A stretch of 64,000 nt of DNA, taken from assembly GCA_907163375.1 (NCBI GenBank), contig CAJQUW010003168.1, positions 62,001-126,000 on the forward strand, read 5' to 3'. The position numbers were made by a program, and so were the translations under genes. Below the pieces are notes generated by a model. The model was not told where the DNA came from. It ran no database searches and worked only from the letters and a program-made list of their open reading frames with translations. The DNA comes from Prostheceraeus crozeri (lineage: Eukaryota; Platyhelminthes; Polycladida; Euryleptidae). Positions 11,307-23,400 of this stretch are shown in pieces. Within the stretch, counting starts at the first letter, position 1. Each line of letters opens with the position of its first letter.

Positions 11307-12000
11307 ATAGAATGAGTACATTAGGTTGAGTAGCAACTCTGTATTAATCAAATCCCCATTGTGTATACAGCGTCCGACTTTATTAGATGAACTCGAGTTG
11401 AGACCCAGAACCACATGTAAGATATGTAAATTTTTAAACTTTTCGGGAGATTCAAATGGATTTGACTTACTATCTGTCTATGTTAATGACAGCAATAAAG
11501 AAGGAATTAATGGAATAATGGAAGTGCTTTACAAATACTCCGCGTCATGTCAACCTTGCAGAGGCAACATAGTTTGTTAAATTACCTAGCAATTCGATGA
11601 GTTAGTATATTACTCTAATGCTCAGTCAGCTACCTTATTAATAAGAGTATTTTCTTTAGCGTCGTCATGTCAAAATTACTACTTGTAACTAAAAGAGCAG
11701 ACTGTCATAATCAAATACAAAGATCATAATTAGCTTTAATAGATGCTAATATGGGTCCACATTCAAGTAATGAAACATAAATTGAGTGAATAACAGAATC
11801 ATGCCGATGAAAATTAAATTAAAAACTTGAAATCTCGGCAAAGAATCAGATCAAGATCTCAATTTTTTGATGAAGACCTGCATTAAAATGTGGTTCATGA
11901 AATTTCCTTGATAATCAGTTCAATTGCCTCTTAATTATGATGCCTGCTAGCAAATGCTCATTCCTTTTTGATATCTAACAAGCTTCATACTATTGATATT
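11307..12000 (+). repeat. R-family repeat, copy 3
   Basis: Directly follows copy 2 head to tail. It starts CATAGAATGAGTACATTAGG and ends ...CTTCATACTATTG. It preserves GCAACATAGTTTGTTAAATT, the empty-site equivalent of the Harbinger target in copy 2. Confidence 0.75.
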
Positions 12001-12844
12001 GGGACTTCACGTCGGTTTTGTAAACACAGGAGTGCAATTCTATTTTAATGTAGACATCAATGGCAAAAGTTAGAACATCGAGATTTTGCTCAATCGTGTC
12101 AACTCATGCTCATTGATCCATACCTCCGTAATTTGTAAAATATTTCTGTTTAATCCAGTACCATTGATTCCAGTAACACCGATTTCCAGATATTTTTGCA
12201 GTGTATCAAATGAATGTAGACGAGTATTACAAAAATTTGACATTATTTCAATTGTTATTCAAGAAACTGGGTTACGTGTCAACTAAAGGAAAATCAAAAT
12301 CGTCATTCACGACAAAACAATTAATGTTGCGGAATGACGCATCATTTTGGCACTGCAAGTGGCTTTTTCAGACTCAAATCAAGCCTGCTTAAAACTCAAA
12401 TAGCGGTGTACATGCCACAGACGACCGATATGGCTAGTAAGTGTCATATAGGTGTGTGTGCGTGAAAAGAAATATTCCGTGCGTTATATATCCCTGCATA
12501 ATGCCTCTTTAAATCCTGTTACCACATATGCAGCTCAACTGACTGAAGCTTAAAGAAGACACAAGTTGAAAGTAGAAACTAAGATAATCGAAAGGCGCAC
12601 GTGATAATTCAGAAGACAGTAAGTAGGTTTATAGCAACAAAGAATCAAATGTCCACTACGCACGAGCGAGGAAAATATTGAAGTAAAGAAGCGCAGCTAG
12701 GATTGGGGCAGAAATATAAAGAAAGATCCACATGTCCACGGCATACAGCTGTAAAACTACAAATTTGTGCGCATTTTATTCCGCCACGAAAGCGTGATCA
12801 TTTCAATCAGGTGTGAGAGACAGATAACTTCACTACAACTATGG
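12001..12844. other. non-coding, nothing recognised
   Basis: Separates R copies 3 and 4. Short frames show no motif. Confidence 0.45.
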
Positions 12845-13767
12845 CCATAGAGTAAGTATATTAGGTAGAGTGGTAACTCCGCATTTATTAAATCCCCAAA
12901 GTGTATACATTTTCGATTTTATTTAATGAACTCGAGATGAATACAATTGGATATTGTTACCAAATGTGAGATATGCAAACTTTTGCATCTTTGAAGAAAT
13001 TACCACGGAATTCACTGATCCTGATAGTAATGCAGAAGGAATGATGGCATTTTACAGATCCTCCGGGTCATGACAGCCTTGGAGGGGTAATGTTTGTTAA
13101 ATTGGCAATTCGATAGGTTACTATATCGATAGGTGAAAACCTGCCTTCTCATCCATTGCATTCTCTGGTGCCACCGAGACTTACTTACTTCAAACATTTA
13201 CTCCTTACTTACTCTAAACATGCATGCAAGCTAGCAAATTTTAAAATGTAAAAATGATCGGTATAACTTTCTGTACATTGTATTTTGTCAGCTCTTTGGA
13301 AAACGATTTTAGTAATTAATTTTGTTCATGTGATTTTCATTGTTATTTCAATAAACACTTCATTATTATTATTACTTTCATGCTCAACCTCAAGAGTATA
13401 TTTTCTTAAGCGTGACCATATCACAGGCGGCCCTGCCACTGGTAGAGCAAAATCATACAATCAAAGACATTGATTATTTCAATTAGGTAACTTTGAAAGA
13501 TTTAAGGGTCCTCATCTCACTATTCAGATTCAACCAAAGTTGGATTCAACAAATGAAGCAAAAATTAACGTGAAATCATACCGATGAAAATAAAATCAAA
13601 ATTTCAGCCAGGAAGCACAATAGGATCTAAACTTTTTCATGAAGACTTCCATTATAATGCAATTCATGAAATTCCCCTGATAATCAGCTTGATTTCCGCT
13701 TAGTTATGATGCTTATTAGCAGATATTCATTCCTTTTGATATCCAACTTGCTTCATGCTCATAGAGT
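12845..13767 (+). repeat. R-family repeat, copy 4, with ~240-bp insertion
   Basis: Starts CATAGAGTAAGTATATTAGG and ends CTTCATGCTCATAGAG. Relative to other copies, roughly 13125-13365 is extra sequence ending in a CATTATTATTATTACT tract, which resembles the 3' tail of a retroposed sequence. The inserted piece itself was not recognised. Confidence 0.65.
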
Positions 13768-13771
13768 TTAA

Positions 13772-16088
13772 CCTTTTCCACTCGAATTGTTTTGCATATG
13801 TTAGGTCGTTCCACTCGTAATTATATTTTCAATTTTGACGAAATTTTTTAATATTTAATTATCCAGTAATTATCATGTTTGTATGTCGCAATGCACATCG
13901 CCAGTCATCACAACATGTGTAAATATGTATTTAGATGTATTAAACTTAATATCTAGAGTATTATAATTAATATTTTACTATATATTATTATAATTTATTA
14001 TATATCATATATTATTATCATTATTATTAGTCTACTAATTTTTCGTTGTATTTTTAAAATTTGAGTCAGAAAAAATATCATTTCCAGCAAATGTCATTGG
14101 TTTCTTATCCGAAGCAGATTTTACAAACGGTTTTAATATGCCTTATACTCGTCTGTAGTGTGATATCGAGAAAAGCATCCCGATGGATGTAGTCCAGGAT
14201 TCCTCACACATGTAGTGCAAATGTAGGTTGTCTTATGTCGACCTCCTGACACTTTTCTGTTACTGCAAACAGCACAATCTTTCATTTTGCCGTCTGGTAG
14301 TTGATCGATGAGGTGCAGACGGCCATTTAGACGTTCTGCACGATCCGATGTTGATGGCCTTCCTCGTTGATCTCGTTTTGAATTTCGGACATCGTTCACA
14401 AGCTGGACGATCAGACGCTCCCGGTATTTCAAATGGCTTGTAAAATTTGGTGTGCACCGACGGTAAATAATGAAGCTGTTGACAATTGCCATTTCGAGAA
14501 TCCAGAAGAACATCTTTCGCCACCACTTGAGGGATTTGCGTGTGAAGGCATAGCTAGACATATAGTGGTCCGCCCTGTCGACCGCGCCCATGAATTTTGT
14601 GTAAGAAACAATCATGCTAGGTTTGGTAATTGTTTCGTTGCCGCCTCTACAACGACGTTGGATGGTTTCATTTTCAGCTCCAAAGCAAGTACTGTACATC
14701 AAAACTTGACGTTTATCTTGCCATACCAGACAAACAGAAGTGTCTTCTTTGATCTACGCAGTAGAATCAAGTGGTTGCATTCTTCTTCTTGACTTCAAAG
14801 CGCGTGGTAGTCTTTGTCGGTTTCTCATAACAGTACCCGTCAGGTGAACGTTTTTCTCAAGCAATGCTGTTGCCAGACGAGGACTAGTATAATATCGATC
14901 AGTGAAGAGACGATAACCAGTTCCATTTGATTTTTGCAGCAATTGGTCAATCAGATGTAAAACAACCCGTACAGCAAACTGTTGGTTAGGGTAAGGCAAA
15001 TTCTGTGTCGTTTGCTGGCCATAGTATGGTTCAAAGGTGCACACATAACCGGTGGCCGAATGACACAAAGCATAAACTCGCAGTCCCCACTTTGTGGGCT
15101 TTTGAGGATTGAACATTTTCCATGCGACTCTGCCTTTGAAACCGATTGTACACTCATCGACGGCAATTTCTCTGTCAGGTATGAAATATTCGAGATTTCT
15201 TTCCTTCATGTATTCAACGACATTTCTCACTTTCTGACCTCTGGTTTGCAGATGTTGCCCGGTAGGTGTAGGTGGATTGACATGTAACATCCAATGAATT
15301 TGCATAAATCTATCCCGTGAGAAGACGTCTGTAAAGAATGGCCGATCCTTGATCCAATCTCTAGAAAAGTAATCTTGAACACTTCCTTTCTCGTTGATCG
15401 CCATGTTCATCACAACACCAAGGTAGGCCTTCATCTCTGCCAAGGATACATTGTTCCATGTGTTCCAAATACTTCTCCGACCCAGTTGCTTAGCACTCAA
15501 TTTTTCTGTTGCGTAGCGATTCGTTTCTGTCACAATCATCATTAGTAGCTCATCACTAAAGAACAGTTGAAAATAGTCTATCTCTCTTTCTAGCACATTT
15601 GGGTCGCTGATTTGTACACCAACATTTTGAACTGTAAATGGAAGCGTAGGAATAGTCATGCCATTACGCCAACTTTGCCATTCAGAATTCTCATTATTCT
15701 CTGCCTCGTTGCTGGATTCATCGGATTCTAAATCATCCATACTCAAACTCTCAATGTCATCCAAATCATTGTCCTCATCTGCGGTAGATTCCAGTTCTTC
15801 GTCCGAGTCTTCGTCCGATAGAATTCGCGCCACTATCTCTTCTGCACTCAATTTGGAACGCCTTGCCATCACTCCTTACAATCATGAAGCGATATGAAAC
15901 ACGATATTCGGCGCTCTGTCATTTAGGGAAGGTCCACGGACAATAGACAAGCCGTGATTGGTCGTTGTTTAACGTCAGTGAATTGAATACAAAGGCGTGT
16001 AAATTTTGGTCTAATTTATTGAACCATACGAGTGATAAGAGTAAAAATATGAATGGTTCATTAAACTAGACCATTCGAGTGGAAAAGG
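13772..16088. mobile_element. complete piggyBac transposon, 2,317 bp
   Basis: The 16-bp ends CCTTTTCCACTCGAAT (13772-13787) are repeated exactly in inverse orientation at 16073-16088. TTAA lies immediately outside both ends (13768-13771 and 16089-16092), the hallmark piggyBac target duplication. A single transposase gene lies on the minus strand. The element sits where one R copy ends and the next begins. Identical ends and a near-intact gene suggest a fairly young insertion. Confidence 0.95.
14133..15872 (-). pseudogene. piggyBac transposase with one premature TAG
   Basis: A single reading frame from ATG at 15872 to the stop at 14133, broken only by TAG at 14754-14756. The first 372 residues start with an acidic N-terminus (DEDSDEELESTADEDND), then the DDE_Tnp_1_7 domain with EIAVDECTIGFKGR (Asp239) and YRLFTDRYYTSPRL (Asp325). 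After the stop the same frame continues with KFMGAVDRADHYMSS (third Asp region) and a C-terminal Cys/His domain (DCAVCSNRK, YICTTC, HPSGCFSRYH). All catalytic positions are present. Total length, near 580 codons, is normal for piggyBac. The copy is dead unless the stop is read through, is polymorphic or is a sequence error. Confidence 0.9.
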
Positions 16089-16092
16089 TTAA

Positions 16093-16850
16093 GTATATTA
16101 GGCCTAGGTAGAGTGGTAACTCCGCATTTATTAGATCCCATAGAGTAGGCACATTAGGTAGAGTGGCAACTCCACATTTATTAAATCCCCAATGTGTATA
16201 CACTTTCGATTTTATTAAATGTACTCAAGGGTGATACAGTCGGAATTGTTTCCAAATGTGAGATATGCAAATTTTTGAGGTTTTGAAGGAATTACAATGG
16301 AAATTGCTGATCATGATAGTAATGCAGAAGGCAATGATGTTATTTTACAGATCCTCCGTGCTACGAAAGCCTTGAAGGGGTAATGTCTGTTAGACTAGCA
16401 ATTCCACAGGTCCCTATTATGCTTTCATGCGCAACCTCAAGTGTTTCTTCTTAAGCGTGATCGTATCACAGGCAACCTGCCACCGGTAGAGCAAAATCAC
16501 ATAATCAAAGACAATGATTTCAGTTAGTTTTGAAAGATGTAAATAGGTCCACATCACTATTCAGATTCAAGAAATGAAACATGAATTTAGTGAATTATAA
16601 AATCACGCCGGTGAAAATTGAATTAAAAACTTGACATTTCAGTCAAGAAAGCACGAATAGTATCGCGACTTTTTCATGAAGACTTTCATTGTAATACAAT
16701 TCATGAAATTCCCTTGATAATCAGCTTGATTTCCGCTTATTGATTATAGATTAATATTGATTATTTCCGCTATATGATTATTAGCAAATATTCATTCATT
16801 TTGATGTCCAACTTGTTTCATAGGCCCTACTACTTATATAGTAGACTCGA
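16093..16850 (+). repeat. R-family repeat, copy 5 (with duplicated start)
   Basis: A ~45-bp truncated R start (GGTAGAGTGGTAACTCCGCA) is followed at ~16138 by a full unit beginning CATAGAGTAGGCACATTAGG. The later half (16430-16850) is closer to the inverted copy at 34725-35116 than to the others: both carry AGTATCGCGACT and ATTCATTCATTTTGAT. It therefore forms the outer edge of the large palindrome. Confidence 0.7.
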
Positions 16851-16914
16851 TCGGCAGTATATAAATTGACAAAATTTTGACATTTTTGAAACTGCTCAAA
16901 AAAGTTTTTGGACT

Positions 16915-17313
16915 TCGGGAACGCAATCTCCGCAAAAACTGAATCTTTTCAAATAAAAATTTTCACTGTATACAGATGCTTTTTTGAGTCGACACCATAC
17001 TCACTCTACATATATCCCTATTCCAATAGCATTTCTAATAGCATTGGAGGATGTCATGATTTTCGGGTGAAAATAGGTTAAATGAGAAAATTTTCCATGG
17101 AAATTGTCATTCCACGACGATAAAAATGCATAGGAATAATTTACAAAATTGCGCTTCTCAAGAATTGTTCAAATAATCTTTTGAATCGCAGAAACGCATG
17201 TTCCGCCATAGAGTAGGGATATATAGGTAGAGTGTCGACTCAAAAAAGTATCTGTATACAGTGAAAATTTTTAAATCAAAAGATTCAGTTTCTTGCGGAG
17301 ATTACGTTCCCGA
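16915..17313. repeat. foldback element (~110-bp inverted arms)
   Basis: The arms 16915-17020 and 17205-17313 are inverted copies. Shared blocks are TCGGGAACG, AATCTCCGCAA, TTTTCACTGTATACAGAT and TTTTTTGAGTCGACAC. At the equivalent point of the right palindrome arm (near 34660) it is absent: only CACGGGAGAGTAG is seen. It is therefore an insertion into, or loss from, one arm. No clean target duplication was resolved. Confidence 0.7.
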
Positions 17314-18345
17314 GTAGTAAGTAAATCTACACCACTGGATAGCGCAAGATGGCCGCCGTCGAAAAATGGTCGCTGACGTCCCCCCCCTCTGGAACGTGAG
17401 AGGTTGTGGTCTGTCGTGGTGTGCCAGCCAGGTTGGCCGCTCCCATCGTTGACAGCCATCGGAAAGACTGGTCGCTAACGCCCCCCCCCTCTCCCTTCGA
17501 TAAACGACAGAGTGTCGTGGTGGACTTGGGCGACCGCCAGGTTTTGACTTGGTGCTATGGTGTGTTAGGATTTTCGTGAACATGAATGAATTTTGGGGTG
17601 AAAATGGGATGTTTCGAGTGGAAGCAGTGCTCGGAGGACTTTGCAACTGTGAATTTTGGACTCAGCGTCAAATTCTGCATCTTAGGTGTGATTTCCAGCT
17701 CAATCGGAGAGAAAAAATGTTCAACTTCGGAAAAACGACAGAGGTAAGATTTTGGACGTTTTGGGCTGTAGCGCCAAAACGAAGCATCGGATGGGAAAAC
17801 GGAGGCCAGATTCGGATTCAGCGTGAAATTCTGCATCTGTATGGTGAATTTGAAAGCAATCGGAGAGAAAAAATTTTCGCTGACGTCCCCCCCCCCGGCA
17901 CCAAACTTCCAATTTCGCTTCTAGTGATCGTAGAAAGTCGTGCAATAGCTCGTTTGAAAGCTAAGAGTGAGACAAATTCACTGAAAGAAACGGCTTGTTC
18001 ATATCTGTCTTCTTTTAGATGTGAGACGCCATTTAAGATTTTGGGAGATTGGCGAAAAACGACAGAGTTAGAATTTTGGACGTTTTGGGCTGTAGCGCCA
18101 TAACGAAGCATCGGATGGGAAAACGGATTTCAGATTTGGAATCAGCGTCAAATTCTCTATCAACATGGTGAGTTTCAAGTCAATCGGAGAGAAAAAATTT
18201 TCAACATTTTTCGAAAAAACGAGTTAGAATTTTTGCGATGGCTGTGGGCTGTAGAGGACAGATTTGGATTCAGCGTCAAATTCTACATTGAAATGGTGTA
18301 TTTCCAGCTGAATCGGACCTCCAGAATCGGTGATAGAAGCGTTTT
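17314..18345. repeat. degenerate ~165-bp tandem units, left arm outer part
   Basis: The unit contains CGACAGAG..TTTTGGACGTTTTGGG, GCGCCA..ACGAAGCATCGG and TCAATCGGAGAGAAAAAATT, and occurs about four times. G/C homopolymers (GACGTCCCCCCC) occur several times. Open frames through it are by-products of the repeat. The right arm (33140-34660) carries extra units, about 510 bp more. Confidence 0.7.
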
Positions 18346-18390
18346 AAGTTTTTGGATGATGGCTATTACGTCATCAGCTGATCGCCACAC

Positions 18391-18449
18391 ACTATATAAG
18401 CGGAAGCCGACAGAGACTTTTCATTTAGAGGAGAGCGATTGTCAAAGGT
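18391..18449 (+). promoter_or_regulatory. candidate TATA box, start site and 5' splice donor
   Basis: CACTATATAAGCGG is a good TATA box. About 30 bp downstream lies TTTTCATTT, a possible initiator, and GTCAAAG|GTAGGT at 18449/18450 is a strong splice donor. The mirror copy lies at about 33009-33068. The downstream exon was not identified, so the transcript is unknown. Confidence 0.4.
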
Positions 18450-18705
18450 AGGTCGTCTCTCTGAGCTCCGATGATAGCTTCGGACATTCCAAATTCCGGG
18501 TTTCTGTAAGATACCGACTTAGAAAATTTCATTGCTGAAGTCAGCTAAGGCGTCAGACTTAGAGGTTCGTCAGGAGATGGCCTTCGTCTCCAGGCCATAA
18601 AAGACTCCAAAACTTTAATGGCTTGTAACTTTGCTTCTACAAGTCCGTTTGACTTGATTCAAAAAAGGTTCGGTCGCTATTGACCTGCCCTAAGTGATAG
18701 ACTAC
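18450..18705. other. non-coding arm sequence
   Basis: If the donor at 18449 is used this would be intronic. Nothing else was seen; the mirror is near 32753-33008. Confidence 0.4.
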
Positions 18706-18996
18706 TTATAAAATTTCATAAGTAGTGCTAAAAAGTTGAAAAATTAAATTCACTAGTTTTGGAGGTTTTCTGGGGTTTTCGACCCTGCTGAAGTCAATGA
18801 AAGCATTTTTAATGATGTCTGAGCCAGTCTTCTCATGGTATAAGCGGCTTTTCACTGAAAGCGAGCAAGACACGGAGAGTTTTGCTGTAATATTCCACTG
18901 ACAGGGTGTTCCTTTGGGACGCCGGACGATGCCGTAGTGATAAGTGTGGCAAGGGAGTGTGTCATATTTTAGACCGAAACCGCTGGGGCAACTCAT
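18706..18996 (-). CDS. hypothetical Cys-containing ORF (left arm)
   Basis: About 90 residues starting MSCPSGFGLKYDTLPCHTYH, not recognised. Mirror of 32462-32731, from which it differs at the 3' end by an indel. A segment here (RPKGTPCQWNITAKLSVSC) resembles a segment readable about 200 bp away in the right arm (LTGSITPKISVTC, near 32240), suggesting a duplicated small domain or exon. It could be an exon of a spliced gene running with the ORFs at 19399 and 19744. Coding status is uncertain. Confidence 0.25.
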   Translation of the reverse strand: MSCPSGFGLKYDTLPCHTYHYGIVRRPKGTPCQWNITAKLSVSCSLSVKSRLYHEKTGSDIIKNAFIDFSRVENPRKPPKLVNLIFQLFSTTYEIL

Positions 18997-19230
18997 GTCT
19001 CATGTTGGGCATTTGACACAGTTCTCAACGTAGCACTTTGAACGCCAATCGGTTGAGTCTTAGCTATCTTGTCATGGGTGGCCTCTACCTCTCTACGGCT
19101 TGCTATCAAGCTGCTCAAAGTCTGTCAACCTCTTACCAACTCTACAGGTTTTCATGTCTGGCGATCAAGTCATGGACGGTGCAAGTCACGGAGATTTTCG
19201 GTGTGATACTTCCTGTGAGTGGGCGTTCTT

Positions 19231-19596
19231 TCAAGACAGCGGTGAAGTCCGTAGCGATGAGTACTGCACGCGACGTGGGCAATGGTAATCCTTGTGAAAC
19301 CTCTCTGCGTCATGTTTGCGAGTGATTGCCTCTGTCTCAACGTAGTATGCATTCGCGCCAGGGCGACATTTAGCAAACTGTCGAAAGAACCATGAGTTCT
19401 ACCTGTCTCTATCAATGAGACGAATTGATGAATGGAATGAAATGGGAGGACACTCACGCGCCACACGCAGCATAACACACTTCTCTCTTCCGTAGTCTAA
19501 CAAGCTCTTTACACATGGATTGCAGTCGATTGCTATCCCTGTATCAGAAGTGTAAGCTAACTTAATTTTATTTAACACTATTTCATCTACCATCAT
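19231..19596 (-). pseudogene. hypothetical ORF broken by a nonsense mutation (left arm)
   Basis: Starts MMVDEIVLNKIKLAYTSDTG and contains CNPCVKSLLDYGREKC. In this arm it stops after DRDR (TAG, 19399 end), where the right-arm copy (31862-32227) has GGGTGG, coding Gly-Trp, and stays open for 121 residues. The left copy therefore has a private nonsense mutation. No family was recognised. Confidence 0.35.
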
Positions 19597-19743
19597 CGCC
19601 CATATGAAATGTTATAAGATTTACAAGTTAAACTAAGCGTGCTACTATTTCCAAATGAAAAAGTATACATGGTTAAATCATCCACTGAAGCCCCATTCAA
19701 GTAAGTCAGTATGAAAGCAAAGATAATACGAAATAAAAATTTA

Positions 19744-20148
19744 TTATGGCATGTATTTCAAAAGGTCTTCGTCGTCAATATCGTCCCAGAGTCTGGCTTC
19801 ACACAGATCACAAAAACAGTTCACTTGCTTCAATCGTTCTTCTACCGCAAGCCTCACTTTGTCGATGTACTCCCACTCCCCCATAGTTCGTGGCTGGGAG
19901 TTAGGGGTGTACCATTCCCATAATTGATGGAGGAATTTGGTGCTGGTGATCTCCATCACATCATCAGTATCGTATTGCAGATACTTCCATCGTATGCCTG
20001 TTAGGTCGGGACACTCCTTCTCACATACACTCTCCTCTTCGTCATCCGCTGGTAATGACAACTTTCTAATGTTGTCGAGTCGGTATAATTTCTCCACCTT
20101 CCCTTCGTTGGAGCGTTTGGTGCAACGAGCGCCTTTGGCGATGAGCAT
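19744..20148 (-). CDS. hypothetical acidic 134-residue protein (left arm)
   Basis: Begins MLIAKGARCTKRSNEGKVEK; acidic middle (LPADDEEESVCEKEC) and C-terminus FCDLCEARLW...DEDLLKYMP with a CxxC pair. The frame is also open upstream to about 20204, next to a CACAG acceptor-like site, so it could be the last exon of a spliced gene. It diverges from the pPolB gene across a ~270-bp shared upstream region with TATA elements. The right-arm copy (31310-31714) is almost identical (one Asp/Gly change seen). The constancy of its frame suggests a real gene. Function unknown. Confidence 0.45.
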   Translation of the reverse strand: MLIAKGARCTKRSNEGKVEKLYRLDNIRKLSLPADDEEESVCEKECPDLTGIRWKYLQYDTDDVMEITSTKFLHQLWEWYTPNSQPRTMGEWEYIDKVRLAVEERLKQVNCFCDLCEARLWDDIDDEDLLKYMP

Positions 20149-20289
20149 GGAGAAGAGAACTCCAATTTTGTGTTCGGTGTTGTCGGAGGGCTTGTCATGT
20201 TGACTGTGAATAATAACTTAGAAATGTTTTCTAATTCTTAAGTATAAACAAGCAACCAATCAGAATGAACAGCCAATGAATGATGAATA

Positions 20290-20330
20290 TGAAAGTATAT
20301 ATGCAAAGTGACATTCGTGTCATTTCACTC
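20290..20330 (+). promoter_or_regulatory. candidate TATA box for the pPolB gene
   Basis: AAAGTATATATGC, about 30 bp before TCATTTCACTCTG, a possible start site. It lies 120 bp upstream of the ATG at 20415. The mirror copy is at about 31128-31168. Confidence 0.4.
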
Positions 20331-20414
20331 TGTCTTTGAGACGTGTAAGTAAACTGTTCTCTAGTGAAGTCTCTATCTTGTTGAAGAATCAACCTTAAAC
20401 ATAATTTCCTTGAA

Positions 20415-23400
20415 ATGGTAAGTTGAAGATTTCCTCTCTCATCTCCCTCAAACGTGTGGCTAATAGCATCTTCCTCAATTTCAGGCATCTACTTCATCAC
20501 CAAAGCCCTCCCTTCTCGAGGAAAGTTTAGAGCTATTGAGTGAAGGTAGGTTGTAACAATACACTGAGACTTTAACAGAGATGATAGAATGATTTCTCTT
20601 TCAGGTGATGTTAGTTCCAGCTCAGGACTCTCGCGACAAGGCAACGAGTGGGAATGTGCTGACTGCGGACATATTTTTACAAGGAAGCACAGTCTCCTTC
20701 GACAAATCAAACAATGTGTGTGTCAACGCAAAGCGGCATCAATCTCCAGAGGTGAAGTTGATTCTGACGATGACATCTCCTTTCCTTGTGATTTGTGCCC
20801 TCTTTCTTTCAATAGCCACTTTCAGCGATCTTCGCACAGACTTCAACACACGCATGCAAATGATCACTACACCAACGATACCTCTACAATCTCCCTCATT
20901 AACATTTCCCATAGTCATTTAGTACGCGACTACTGCATGGAGTCCAATACTCAAATAGTAGATTTTCCTGAGTGGCTCCTTCAAAATTCTAACATTATCT
21001 AAGCGCTCTTCAACAATTTAGACAATTTTAGAATGAAGGCGCTCATCTACCTCAAACTAAAATATATTAAAATAGATTTTCAAACGGGTCAAGTGACGGA
21101 GAGAATACAGTTTCATGTTCCATCCTCTTCCGCAACCGAAGTTGTAGACTGCGAGTCTTGGCTAAATTTCCATATTCAATGTTTAAAATCAAATGTAGAT
21201 AAGCTCAATCAGCGCGACAGCGCTCTCATTTTTGATGGCGTGGACTCAGCCATGTTCAAAATTTCCCTATTAGAAAGTCATGCAGCTCGAGGTACATTTA
21301 AACTACCAAAAACGTTGTATAATAAGAAAGCTGTCATCAATGTCGATTGTAAATCACAGTGTTTCAAATATGCAGTCCTATCCATCCTTCACTATAATGA
21401 TATCAACGCGAATCGAAATCATACCTATAGCTATAGACAGTGGGAGGATGAACTAGACTTTGAAGGTTGTGATAGTGACAACATGAAAATCAGAGATGTA
21501 GAAACGTTCGAAAAACATAATAAGATTAAAATTGTCGTTCACGTGTGGGAGAAGGGGTTGCTGCAAGTGTAACTTTTCACATAGGTTGAGACGTCGCGTA
21601 CTACCCGTCATTTTTCACAGCTTTAAGGGCTATGACAGTCATATGATAATAAAAGGAGGGTTGAGCCAGATGAAATCGTGACAGTTCAATGTTATAGCAC
21701 AAACGAGAGAAAAGTTATGGCAATGACAGCAAAAGTACCAGTTGATAAAACAAAAGAAAATAAGACAGTCTTCTTCGAAATAAAATTTTTAGATTCATTT
21801 CAATTCATGTCAGCGTCACTAGCTTCTCTCGTTCGAAATCTCAAGTTTCTTCCCCATAGTCAAACTTTGAAGAAACACTATCCAAATTTAACAGATGACA
21901 TGATCACTCGCAAAGGAGTCCTTCCCTATGCGTATTTTAGCTCAATGTCTAAACTATATGAAACAACCCTTCCTTTCCATTGACAAATTCCAAAACGATT
22001 TGACGGGTGAAGATTGTCCAGTAGAAGATTATGAACATGCTCAAGAGGCATGGTTAAAATTTGATTGTAAAACGTTTGGCGATTATATGATCGCTTACTT
22101 AGAATTAGATGTCATTTTGCTGGCTGATGTTTTTCAGGAATTTCGACGAGTGGCATTAGAAGAAGACAAATTAGATCCTGTCAACTTTGTCAGTCTACCA
22201 GCCATGTCCTTTAAATCAGCCTTTAAAATGACAGGTGAGACCATTCATCTCTTACAAGACCCCGAGATGTATAATATATTTGAGCGCGGAATACGCGGTG
22301 GTCTCACATTTGTAAATAAACATCATATAAAATCTGAAACAGTAGGTGATGATCATATCCACCTAAAGTACTATGACCAAAATAATTTATATGGCAGTTC
22401 ACTGTCTAAACCACTACCTCATTCCCAGTTTAGTTGGTTAAATCAAGATGAGCTTGAGTATTACTCCAACCCTTCAAACATACTGAAGATTCCAGATGAA
22501 GGTGATTGGGGATATTATTTTGAAGTGGATTTGATTTATCCAAATAGCATTAAAAATAAAACTGCTGATTTCCCGCTCGCACCTGAATCTGTTGAAGTGA
22601 CTGAAGATATGTTTTCACCATTCATGTCACAATTTCATAATAACTTAACAGAGTGTGGACAGCCAAGGTACAAACCATGCCGCAAACTTTTACTCACCCA
22701 ATATGATAAGAAAAATTATCTCGTACACTTCTGCATACTAAAATTCTATTTAGAAATGGGCATGCTTCTAAAGTCAGTTCACCGCATCATCAAATTTAGA
22801 CAGAAAGCCTTCCTCAAACCATATATTGATAGTAACAGCCAGAAACGTGCACTAGCCCAAAATAATTTTGAAAAAGATTTTTATAAGTATAAGAATAATA
22901 GTCTATTTGGTAAGACGATGGAGGATGTTCGAAAACGCATGAACTACAAACTAGTCATTGATGATCAAAAATATCACAAATTGACCTCATCACCTCTTTT
23001 CATTGATAGAGACATTATCGATGAGGACCTTGTAGGTGTTAAAATGATAAAATCTGAAGTTGAGTTGTGCAAGCCCATCTATATTGGCCAAGCTGTACTA
23101 GATTACTCTAAGCTTGAAATGTACCAACTCTTTTATAAAATACTAAAACCATGTCCTCTCGTAAAAGAGGTTCGTTTGTTGGGTGGTGATACAGATAGTT
23201 TCTTCTTAGGTATTACCACTCAAAAAGATTTAAATTTTAATGAAGTAGCTAAGTCATTAGAAAAATATTTCGACACATCTAACTACAATCCCACTCATCC
23301 ACTCTATTCCATACAGAATCAAGCCAAACTTGGTTGTTTTAAGGATGAAACAGCAGGAAAGGAAATAGATGAAATGATTCTCCTCCGTCCTAAAATGTAT

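Noticed and set aside
17549-18103. A 184-codon plus-strand frame and overlapping minus-strand frames in the outer arm
   Set aside because: They follow the ~165-bp tandem unit with repeated peptides in several frames and have no domain; they are by-products of the repeat.
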